Source of the DNA: S144-45 sp015494035
GTDB taxonomy: Bacteria > Pseudomonadota > Gammaproteobacteria > Xanthomonadales > Marinicellaceae
DNA length: 5,202 nucleotides
Assembly (NCBI GenBank): GCA_027057345.1
Contig: JALUIX010000023.1
Location: forward strand, 1 to 5,202
Reading direction: 5' to 3'
In this document: piece after piece, positions 1 to 5,202 of the stretch
Position numbering within the stretch: the stretch's first letter is position 1
Layout: every line of letters begins with the position of its first letter
The notes under the pieces: generated by a model
Database searches by the model: none
What the model saw: the letters and a program-made list of their open reading frames with translations, nothing else
What the model was told of the DNA's origin: nothing
Translations under genes and position numbers: made by a program

Positions 1-169
1 AGCCTTTTTGCTCGGCAATCTGAGCCGTATCATCGGTGCTATAATCATCCACCACCACCACGTGGCGGCGCGTAGCGGGTCGAAAGGAATCAATCACCGC
101 GCCGATGCTTTCTGCTTCATTGAAAGCCGGTATCACTATGGCAGTCTGTTCAGTGTGCAGCTTCGGCAT
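1..169 (-). CDS. Family 2 glycosyltransferase, N-terminal fragment (runs off the left edge)
   Basis: Only the first 56 codons of this minus-strand gene are in the window. The protein opens with a short lead and then a GT-A nucleotide-sugar binding fold. IVIPAFNE (residues 11-18) is the first beta strand with the family-2 P-x-x-NE signature. VVVVDDYSTDDT (37-48) is the second strand with the Asp pair that contacts the nucleotide. The pattern is closest to the DPM1/DPG-synthase-like group, which moves a sugar from a nucleotide donor to polyprenyl phosphate or another envelope acceptor. Donor and acceptor cannot be told from this piece. The ATG at 169 is secure because an in-frame TGA lies directly upstream of it (172-170). 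The Shine-Dalgarno is weak (GGA about 8 bases upstream). The gene diverges from the family-4 glycosyltransferase at 299, which suggests a shared polysaccharide or glycolipid locus. Confidence 0.85.
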   Translation of the reverse strand, partial: MPKLHTEQTAIVIPAFNEAESIGAVIDSFRPATRRHVVVVDDYSTDDTAQIAEQKG

Positions 170-244
170 TCAGGAATCCATGTGCAATGATAAAGCGACC
201 GATGCCACGCCATGGCGCATCCGGAGTCAGTTCCAGGGTTTTCC

Positions 245-280
245 CCTGCCAGCACAGACGACACGGCTCGCGGTGGCAGG
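245..280. repeat. Inverted repeat in the divergent glycosyltransferase gap
   Basis: CCTGCCA at 245-251 is matched by its exact reverse complement TGGCAGG at 274-280, with 22 bases between. It lies 18 bases upstream of the family-4 glycosyltransferase start. It could fold in that gene's leader RNA or bind a protein, but 7-bp arms can arise by chance. The rest of the 170-298 gap shows an 8-bp palindrome GCCATGGC (209-216) flanked by GATGC and GCATC, and no convincing -35/-10 pair on either strand. Confidence 0.3.
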
Positions 281-287
281 TCAACCT

Positions 288-293
288 GAAGAG
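288..293 (+). promoter_or_regulatory. Ribosome binding site that supports the 299 start
   Basis: GAAGAG lies five bases before the ATG at 299. It supports that start over a downstream TTG at 377, which would give a more standard N-terminus for the family but has no clear Shine-Dalgarno. Confidence 0.6.
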
Positions 294-298
294 ATTAT

Positions 299-1459
299 AT
301 GCTAAAACAGCCCGGCCGAAAGGCACCCCGTTCTCATTTTTTGCCGAAAGCGCCTGGCACCGGCCGTCATCGGCAGTTGGCCATCGCACATGACCAGTTT
401 GTCATTCGTGGTGGCGGCGAACGGCTGGTCAAGTTACTGGCCAAAACCCTGCCCGGGGACATTTTCACCGGCAGCACGCATGCCGACAGCTTTCCCCTGC
501 ACGAGCTGCCCGGTCGCATCTTTGACCTGAAAGCCCACAGCGCGTTGCCGGGATTGAAAACCTTTCAGTTGGCCCGCGCCTTTCGCCACCGAACCCGGGC
601 CCTGGGAGATTATCACACCGTTCTTTACAGCGGCGTCGCCGCGCCATTGGGCATTGACAATCACCGCTGCGGTCGTAACGTCTTCTATTGCCACACGCCG
701 CCCCGCTTTGTGTATGACAAGAAAGCGCATTACCTCAGTCAACTCAATCCTGCCTCGGCCCTGGCGCTGCGAGCGCTGAACCAGTGGTTTCGCCCACAGT
801 ATGAAAAAGCCGTGGAACGCATGGACCTGATCATCGCCAACTCGCGCAATATCCAGCAGCGAATTCGCCAGCATCTGCAGCGGGATTCGGTGGTGGTCTA
901 CCCACCCTGCGAAACCCGGCATTTTGCCCACGCATCCAGCAATACGGCCAATCAGGGGGATTACTACCTGTCCACCGCGCGCCTGGATCCACTGAAACGC
1001 ATCGACGTCATCATTCGCGCCTTCAAGCGGCTGCCGGAGAAAAAACTACTGGTGGCCTCAGGCGGTAGCGAGCTGGAAAAACTGAAAAAACTGGCAGCCG
1101 GCGCCCCCAATATCCGCTTCACCAACTGGCTGGATGAAGACCGCTACCGGCAATTGCTGGGCGAATGTCTGGCCACCATCTACCTGCCCCGGGATGAAGA
1201 CTTTGGCATGTCTCCGGTGGAATCCATGGCCGCTGGCAAACCCGTGTTCTGCAGCGATCACGGCGGCCTGCGGGAAACCGTTATTGATGGAGAAACCGGT
1301 TTTTACGTGGATGAATCCCGGCTTGGGGACAGCCTGGTCGAGACCCTCCAACAACACGGCCCGGACAAACTGCGCAGCATGCGTCCGGCCTGCCAGCACC
1401 GCGCCGAACAGTTCGACAGCCAGATCTTTCTTCAGCGCATGACCGAGCTGTTGGCCTGA
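299..1459 (+). CDS. Family 4 glycosyltransferase, WbaZ/mannosyltransferase-like
   Basis: The 386-residue protein is predicted to be a cytoplasmic or membrane-associated retaining glycosyltransferase of the GT-B fold. Such enzymes transfer a sugar, often mannose, from a nucleotide donor during O-antigen or exopolysaccharide synthesis. The N-terminal domain shows LAIAHDQFVIRGGGER (27-42), the glycine-rich opening with the usual 'HD...GG.ER' pattern, and YCHTPPRFVYD (130-140), a motif typical of the WbaZ-like branch. The C-terminal domain has ARLDPLKRID (227-236), whose R228 and K233 match the donor-phosphate contacts of the family. It also carries the E-x7-E motif with E300 and E308 in EDFGMSPVE, followed by AAGKPV. 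No membrane segment or signal peptide is visible. Residues 1-26 are a basic extension not usual in the family (see findings). The neighbouring divergent family-2 enzyme fits a polysaccharide locus. The exact donor is not determinable. No T-tailed terminator follows the gene before the fadI promoter. Confidence 0.9.
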   Translation: MLKQPGRKAPRSHFLPKAPGTGRHRQLAIAHDQFVIRGGGERLVKLLAKTLPGDIFTGSTHADSFPLHELPGRIFDLKAHSALPGLKTFQLARAFRHRTRALGDYHTVLYSGVAAPLGIDNHRCGRNVFYCHTPPRFVYDKKAHYLSQLNPASALALRALNQWFRPQYEKAVERMDLIIANSRNIQQRIRQHLQRDSVVVYPPCETRHFAHASSNTANQGDYYLSTARLDPLKRIDVIIRAFKRLPEKKLLVASGGSELEKLKKLAAGAPNIRFTNWLDEDRYRQLLGECLATIYLPRDEDFGMSPVESMAAGKPVFCSDHGGLRETVIDGETGFYVDESRLGDSLVETLQQHGPDKLRSMRPACQHRAEQFDSQIFLQRMTELLA

Positions 1460-1550
1460 GCGCACACGGGAAGGCGACAAAACGCCCGTTGATAAACTCC
1501 CTCCGGACTACTGACACTGGCGGCAGCCACCTGATGACGGCGGCCTCAGC

Positions 1551-1579
1551 TTGACAATACGGCTGCGTATGGTGAAAAT
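1551..1579 (+). promoter_or_regulatory. Predicted sigma70 promoter of the fadI-fadJ operon
   Basis: A perfect -35 TTGACA (1551-1556) is followed after exactly 17 bases by GAAAAT (1574-1579), a four-of-six match to TATAAT. Transcription would start near 1586, giving a leader of about 23 bases before the fadI ATG at 1609. It lies in the 149-bp gap after the glycosyltransferase gene, so the beta-oxidation genes probably have their own transcript. The start site is inferred from sequence alone. Confidence 0.6.
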
Positions 1580-1608
1580 AGCCGCATTCCATTCCGCGAA
1601 GAAAAACC

Positions 1609-2901
1609 ATGCTGCTGAAAGACTCATCCGTCGTATTCCTCGATGGCGTGCGCACGCCTTTTATGAAATCTCCCGGCCCCTACCTGGACCTGAAATCCTA
1701 TGACCTGGCCAGGTACGCGCTGAAAAGCCTCAAGGATCGCAATCCGGTGCTGGACCAGCATTGCGATCAGGTCAGTCTGGGCAATGTGATTCAGAACGCC
1801 AAAACCAGCAACGTGGCTCGCGAAGCCCTGATCGGGGCCGGCTATGACTTGTCCATCCCCGCCTACACCGTCCCCCCGGCCTGCATTTCCGCCAACCGGG
1901 CCATTTGTAATAGCGTCGATGCCCTGGCCCAGGGCGCCGCCCAGGTAACCGTGGCCGGTGGGGTGGAATCCCTTTCGGACGCACCGGTACGCATCAGCCA
2001 TGAGCTGAAAAAACTCATGATGCTGGCGCAAAAAGCCAAAGGGCCAGGTGATTACCTGAAACTCCTGAAGCAATTCAAATTCCGTGATCTAAAACCGGAA
2101 ACACCAGCTATTGCCGAGTTTTCCACCGGCGTCACCATGGGACAGGACGCGGACCGGCTGGCGGCCCGTTTTGGCGTCACACGGGAAGAACAAGACGCTT
2201 TTGCCCTGCGCTCGCACAAACTGGCGGCCAAGGCCTGGGACGAAGGCAAGTTTGAACGCGAAGTGGCTCCGGCCCTGTTGCCACCGGGCTTTCAGCCGCT
2301 GGAACGCGACAACACCATTTATGCCGACACCAGCATGGAAAAACTGGCCAAACTCAAACCGGTCTTCGTGAAACCCCATGGCACCGTGACCGCTGGCAAC
2401 TCCTCCCCCATTACAGACGGCGCCTCGGCCACCTTGCTGGGCACCCTGGAATGGGCCAAAGCTGAAGGCTATCGGCCCAAAGTGGCCATTTATGGCTATG
2501 CCTGGTCGGCCCAAAACCCCGATGGCGAACTGCTGCTCGGCCCGGCCTTTACCATCCCTAAACTGCTGAATGAAGCCGGCCTGTCACTGAACGACATCAG
2601 CGTGTTTGAAATGCACGAAGCCTTTGCCGGTCAGGTGCTGGCCAACCTGCGCGCTCTGAACGACAAGAAGTTTTGCACAGAACGCCTCGGCTTAAACGAC
2701 AAAGTTGGCGAAATCCCCATGGATTTGCTCAACACCCAGGGTGGATCATTATCGCTGGGGCATCCGTTCGGGGCCACCGGCGGTCGCCTGCTGATCGCCG
2801 CATCAAGACGGTTGCTGGAATCCGGCGGAGAGTTTGCCCTCATCAGCGCGTGCGCCGCTGGTGCCCAGGGCAATTCCATTCTGTTGAAACGCATTGACTA
2901 A
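1609..2901 (+). CDS. fadI: 3-ketoacyl-CoA thiolase, trifunctional-complex beta subunit (FadI/HADHB-like)
   Basis: The 430-residue thiolase carries out the last step of fatty-acid beta-oxidation, cleaving 3-ketoacyl-CoA with CoA into acetyl-CoA and a shortened acyl-CoA. All catalytic parts are visible. They are the nucleophile Cys92 in PPACISANRA, the HEAF motif with His336 (FEMHEAFAGQ, 333-342), His385 in GHPFGATG (384-391), and the second cysteine Cys415 in SACAAGAQG. 'HEAF' rather than 'NEAF' is typical of trifunctional-complex thiolases. The central stretch EFSTGVTMGQDADRLAARFG (170-189) and the ACISAN motif read like mitochondrial HADHB; E. coli FadI, as recalled, has ACATSF at the cysteine. 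The ATG at 1609 fits the family N-terminus (VVFLDGVRTPF), with a modest GAAG purine stretch upstream. The gene is followed after 13 bases by the alpha subunit, the fadI-fadJ order. The symbol is by family and context; an orthologue-level name would need a tree. Confidence 0.93.
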   Translation: MLLKDSSVVFLDGVRTPFMKSPGPYLDLKSYDLARYALKSLKDRNPVLDQHCDQVSLGNVIQNAKTSNVAREALIGAGYDLSIPAYTVPPACISANRAICNSVDALAQGAAQVTVAGGVESLSDAPVRISHELKKLMMLAQKAKGPGDYLKLLKQFKFRDLKPETPAIAEFSTGVTMGQDADRLAARFGVTREEQDAFALRSHKLAAKAWDEGKFEREVAPALLPPGFQPLERDNTIYADTSMEKLAKLKPVFVKPHGTVTAGNSSPITDGASATLLGTLEWAKAEGYRPKVAIYGYAWSAQNPDGELLLGPAFTIPKLLNEAGLSLNDISVFEMHEAFAGQVLANLRALNDKKFCTERLGLNDKVGEIPMDLLNTQGGSLSLGHPFGATGGRLLIAASRRLLESGGEFALISACAAGAQGNSILLKRID

Positions 2902-2905
2902 AGGA
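2901..2905 (+). promoter_or_regulatory. Ribosome binding site of the alpha-subunit gene
   Basis: AAGGA overlaps the last base of the fadI stop codon and lies nine bases before the ATG at 2915. With only 13 bases between the two genes and no room for a separate promoter, it supports co-transcription and roughly balanced synthesis of the two subunits. Confidence 0.75.
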
Positions 2906-2914
2906 TAAAACAAC

Positions 2915-5026
2915 ATGGCTTATTTTACGATTGAAATGCACGACGACGTGGCCGTGGTGTGGCTGGATCAGCCCGACTCTCCGGTCAATGTGCTGTCCGC
3001 TTCCATGCTGGACGATTTCAGAAAACTGCTGGTCGAGATTGAAAGCGACGCGCGCATTAGCGGTGCGGTACTCATCAGCCGCAAGCCTGACTGCTTTATT
3101 GCCGGCGCGGACATCAGGGAGTTCCTGGCGATGAAAACCAGTCAGGAAGCCGAGCACCTGTCGCGTGAAGGCAATGCCCTGCTGCTGCGGCTGGAAAAAC
3201 TGTCCAAGCCGGTGATTGCGGCCATGAACGGCGCCACCCTGGGTGGTGGCCTGGAAGTGGCCATGGCCTGTCACTACCGCATCGCCAGCACGGGCAAGAA
3301 AACCGTCTTCGGCCTGCCCGAGGTCAAACTGGGCCTGTTACCCGGCGGCGGTGGCACCCAACGCACACCGCGACTGGTGGGCCTGCGAAATGCCCTGGAC
3401 ATGCTTCTGACGGGTAAAAATGTCTACCCGCACAAAGCCCGCAAAATCGGCCTGGTGGACGAACTGATTCACCCCGAAGGCTTGCTGCAGGCGGCTATCG
3501 CTTCGGTCAAAGAGGGCCGCACACACAAGCCTCGGAAAAAGTCCCTGCTCGACAAAGCGCTGGAAGACTTCGGCCCCGGGCGCAATTTTGTTCTGAAAAA
3601 GGCGCGTGAAACGGTGCTGCGCAAGACCCGTGGCAACTACCCGGCGCCATTGAAAATCATCGAGTGTGTGGAAACCGGCCTGGATTACGGTTTTGAAGCC
3701 GGCATCGAATGCGAAAGCAAGGCCTTCGCCGAACTGCACGGCACCGAAGCCTGCCAGAACCTGATCGGGCTTTTTCTGGACATGCAGGACAACAAAAAGC
3801 TCAAAAATCCAGACAAGGGCCTGGCCGTTGACACCATCGGCATGGTGGGTGCCGGATTCATGGGATCGGGAATCACCGAAGTCTCCATACGCAACGGTTA
3901 CGACGTGGTGCTCAAGGACATCTCGCTGGAAAACCTTGGTCGCGGCCTGAAAACCGTCTGGAAAGACCTGGACAAGCTGGTGCGCCGCCGTGCCATGCTG
4001 CCGGTGGAACGCGACCGGCTGCTGGCAAAAGTCAAAACCACTTTGCAGGATGACGACCTGAAAACAAGCCAGCTGGTGATTGAAGCCGTGTTTGAAGACC
4101 TGGACCTCAAGCGCAAGATTCTCGCCAGCACTGAGGCCGTGACCGACGAAAACACGGTGTTCGCCAGCAACACCTCGTCCTTGCCCATTTCCGAGATTGC
4201 CCGCGATGCCACACGCCCGCAAAACGTACTGGGCATGCACTATTTTTCACCCGTTCCCAAAATGCCCCTGCTGGAACTGATTGTGACAGACAAAACCAGC
4301 GAAGCGGCCCGGCAAACCGCCATTAACGTTGGCATTGACCAGGGCAAAACCGTCGTCGTGGTGCATGACGGCCCGGGCTTTTACACCACCCGTATTCTCT
4401 CTGCCCTGACCCACGAGGCCATGCGCGTCATCGCCGAAGGCGTGTCCATTGAAGACGTGGACAACGCCATGAAGGACTGGGGGTTTCCCGTGGGGCCGGC
4501 AGCACTGCTGGATGAAGTGGGCATAGACGTGGCGGCACACATCGCCAAGGGTGCACTGGGTGAACTGTTCGCCAAACGTGGACTGGAGCCCGATGACACC
4601 ATCGAAAAGCTGACCGAAGCCGGCTTGCTGGGCCGCAAGGCCGGCAAGGGCTTTTATCGCTACCCCAAAAAAGGCCGTAAAACCGTCAACACAGACATCT
4701 ACCGCTTCTTCGGTGGCGAAGAACGCAAACCCATGGACAAGGCCGAAATTCAGGACCGCATTGCCCTGGCCATGATCAACGAGGCCATGTACTGCTTGCA
4801 GGAAAGCATTATTGCCAACGCCAAAGACGGCGACCTGGCCGCCATTCTGGGCCTGGGCTTTCCCCCATTCCGCGGCGGGCCTTTCCGCTACACTGACCGC
4901 ATGGGGGCGGACAAAATCCTGCAACGCCTGCAGGAATTCGAGCAACGCTTCGGGGTGCGCTTCAAGCCGGCCGACATTCTGCTTGAATACGCCAGCAGCG
5001 GCAAAAAGTTTCGTCCCGACGACTGA
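2915..5026 (+). CDS. fadJ: Fused enoyl-CoA hydratase / 3-hydroxyacyl-CoA dehydrogenase, trifunctional-complex alpha subunit (FadJ/HADHA-like)
   Basis: The 703-residue bifunctional enzyme hydrates trans-2-enoyl-CoA and then oxidises the L-3-hydroxyacyl-CoA with NAD+, feeding the thiolase encoded just upstream. Residues 1 to about 190 are the crotonase domain. Oxyanion-hole segments are FIAGADIREF (61-70) and NGATLGGG (105-112), and the catalytic glutamates are E114 (GGGLEVAMACHYR) and E136 (GLPEVKLGLLPGGGGTQR). After a linker, the dehydrogenase begins with the Rossmann motif GAGFMGSG (312-319). Its catalytic His442 is in GMHYFSPV and Glu454 in LLELI, with ASNTSSLP (417-424) and DGPGFYTTR (485-493) also typical. 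A second C-terminal helical domain holds GLGFPPFRGGPFRY (646-659). YPAPLKII (242-249) and the C-terminal 'KKF' ending recall mitochondrial HADHA. Length is close to bacterial FadJ, lacking only the mitochondrial targeting peptide. The protein should be cytosolic and perhaps loosely membrane-associated. All key residues are intact. Confidence 0.95.
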   Translation: MAYFTIEMHDDVAVVWLDQPDSPVNVLSASMLDDFRKLLVEIESDARISGAVLISRKPDCFIAGADIREFLAMKTSQEAEHLSREGNALLLRLEKLSKPVIAAMNGATLGGGLEVAMACHYRIASTGKKTVFGLPEVKLGLLPGGGGTQRTPRLVGLRNALDMLLTGKNVYPHKARKIGLVDELIHPEGLLQAAIASVKEGRTHKPRKKSLLDKALEDFGPGRNFVLKKARETVLRKTRGNYPAPLKIIECVETGLDYGFEAGIECESKAFAELHGTEACQNLIGLFLDMQDNKKLKNPDKGLAVDTIGMVGAGFMGSGITEVSIRNGYDVVLKDISLENLGRGLKTVWKDLDKLVRRRAMLPVERDRLLAKVKTTLQDDDLKTSQLVIEAVFEDLDLKRKILASTEAVTDENTVFASNTSSLPISEIARDATRPQNVLGMHYFSPVPKMPLLELIVTDKTSEAARQTAINVGIDQGKTVVVVHDGPGFYTTRILSALTHEAMRVIAEGVSIEDVDNAMKDWGFPVGPAALLDEVGIDVAAHIAKGALGELFAKRGLEPDDTIEKLTEAGLLGRKAGKGFYRYPKKGRKTVNTDIYRFFGGEERKPMDKAEIQDRIALAMINEAMYCLQESIIANAKDGDLAAILGLGFPPFRGGPFRYTDRMGADKILQRLQEFEQRFGVRFKPADILLEYASSGKKFRPDD

Positions 5027-5072
5027 AACGCTGTCGCATTACAAATAGCAATTCAAAAACCAGCTCAGTAAA

Positions 5073-5093
5073 AAGCCCCGACATACGGGGCTT
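5073..5093. terminator. Probable original fadIJ terminator hairpin with interrupted T-tract
   Basis: AAGCCCCG (5073-5080), a five-base loop ACATA and CGGGGCTT (5086-5093) form a perfect 8-bp stem 46 bases after fadJ. Five A residues (5070-5074) start the left arm, so read on the minus strand the hairpin ends in TTTTT and is a canonical terminator. Read on the plus strand, only TT follows before the sequence turns to CAGACT. A symmetrical terminator would be expected to continue with more T, which suggests that the T-tract was split by the adjoining insertion sequence. Confidence 0.65.
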
Positions 5094-5106
5094 CAGACTG
5101 CTGACA

Positions 5107-5134
5107 AAGTCCCCGCTCTGGCGGGGATTTTTTT
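5107..5134 (+). terminator. Strong intrinsic terminator just inside the IS end
   Basis: TCCCCGC (5110-5116), loop TCTG and GCGGGGA (5121-5127) form a 7-bp GC-rich stem. It is extended by A-T and G-T pairs at its base (5107-5109 with 5128-5130) and followed by seven T residues (5128-5134). It is the only hairpin after fadJ with a full plus-strand T-tract, so it probably ends the fadIJ transcript now. In the IS it would also block outside transcription from reaching the transposase gene. Confidence 0.85.
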
Positions 5135-5139
5135 ATAAT
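5134..5139 (+). promoter_or_regulatory. Possible -10 box of the transposase gene
   Basis: A perfect TATAAT follows the T-tract, seven bases before the transposase ATG. No matching -35 exists at 16-18 bases (that position is CCCCGC inside the hairpin stem). The nearest candidate, CTGACA at 5101-5106, is 27 bases away. A start about seven bases downstream of TATAAT would coincide with the ATG, giving a leaderless or nearly leaderless message. It may equally be chance in an AT-rich stretch. Confidence 0.3.
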
Positions 5140-5145
5140 AGGTTC

Positions 5146-5202
5146 ATGATAAAAAAGCCCTCCTGCCACCAGTATCAACTGGAAATGGTGACCTTGGAAG
5201 AA
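5146..5202 (+). CDS. Transposase, N-terminal fragment, IS1182-like (runs off the right edge)
   Basis: Nineteen open codons reach the window end and read MIKKPSCHQYQLEMVTLEE. A short basic start followed by 'Q.QLEMVTLEELVP'-type sequence is the usual opening of IS1182-like DDE transposases, where a conserved 'LVP.DHLLR' segment would come next outside the window. The ATG at 5146 is the first start codon in the frame after the hairpin. The purine stretch before it (AGG at 5140-5142) is only three bases away, so translation initiation looks weak, which is common for transposases. The assignment is by recall of the family N-terminus and is limited by the 19 residues available. An unrelated hypothetical protein cannot be excluded. 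Confidence 0.55.
   Translation, partial: MIKKPSCHQYQLEMVTLEE

Larger units (their letters stand above)
5094..5202 (+). mobile_element. Left end of an insertion sequence, IS1182-like (continues beyond the window)
   Basis: The sequence changes character directly after the broken terminator. A candidate terminal inverted repeat begins CAGACTGCTGACAAAG (5094-5109), followed by an IS-borne terminator hairpin, an AT-rich stretch with TATAAT, and a transposase start codon about 50 bases in from the end. This arrangement is normal for a DDE-type IS. The boundary at 5094 is inferred, and could be off by a few bases, because the right end and the target duplication lie outside the window. The family assignment rests on the visible transposase N-terminus. 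Confidence 0.55.

Noticed and set aside
434..931. Minus-strand open frame of 165 codons
   Set aside because: It is antisense to the catalytic region of the family-4 glycosyltransferase and has no recognisable motif or ribosome binding site.
1473..1486. Hairpin GGCG-ACAAAA-CGCC after the family-4 glycosyltransferase
   Set aside because: The stem is only four pairs and no T-tract follows, so it is not a credible intrinsic terminator.
1523..1566. GCAGCC and GGCTGC inverted arms flanking the fadI -35
   Set aside because: Six-base arms more than 30 bases apart in a GC-rich stretch are expected by chance and do not match a known operator.
3338..4240. Long minus-strand open frame of 300 codons
   Set aside because: It lies wholly antisense to the intact fadJ gene, has low-complexity His/Phe/Gln-rich composition typical of reverse reading of G/C-ending codons, and shows no recognisable domain.
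4247..4945. Minus-strand open frame of 232 codons
   Set aside because: It is antisense to the conserved dehydrogenase domains of fadJ, and its Gly/His/Phe-rich translation has no motif.

Overview
The window looks like a chromosomal segment of a heterotrophic gammaproteobacterium of moderately high GC. The reasons are a fadI-fadJ ordered beta-oxidation operon, sigma70-type promoter and Shine-Dalgarno signals, and uniform G/C-ending codon use. The genus cannot be fixed from the sequence. Three blocks are present: envelope-type glycosyltransferases (1-1459), a two-gene fatty-acid beta-oxidation operon (1609-5026), and the start of an insertion sequence (about 5094 to the window end).

Left block. 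A family-2 glycosyltransferase enters on the minus strand (N-terminal 56 residues visible, start at 169). Across a 129-bp divergent gap, a complete family-4 glycosyltransferase of the WbaZ/mannosyltransferase type (299-1459, plus strand) reads the other way. Together they suggest a polysaccharide or glycolipid assembly locus extending to the left.

Central block. A promoter-like TTGACA/17 bp/GAAAAT (1551-1579) precedes a thiolase (1609-2901) and, 13 bp later, a fused enoyl-CoA hydratase/3-hydroxyacyl-CoA dehydrogenase (2915-5026). The two proteins should form an alpha2beta2-type trifunctional complex. It would hydrate 2-enoyl-CoA, oxidise 3-hydroxyacyl-CoA with NAD+, and cleave 3-ketoacyl-CoA with CoA. 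Both proteins resemble the mitochondrial trifunctional protein (HADHA/HADHB) in their motifs, more than they resemble E. coli FadI as recalled from memory.

Right block. A perfect 8-bp hairpin after fadJ has an A-run before it, but the T-run expected after it is cut to TT. A different sequence begins there (CAGACTGCTGACAAAG), with its own strong terminator, a TATAAT box and the first 19 codons of what looks like an IS1182-like transposase. The simplest reading is that an insertion sequence landed in the T-tract of the fadIJ terminator and now supplies the operon's working terminator. Only one IS end is in view, so boundaries and target duplication cannot be confirmed. No RNA gene, CRISPR array or clearly undescribed system was seen.
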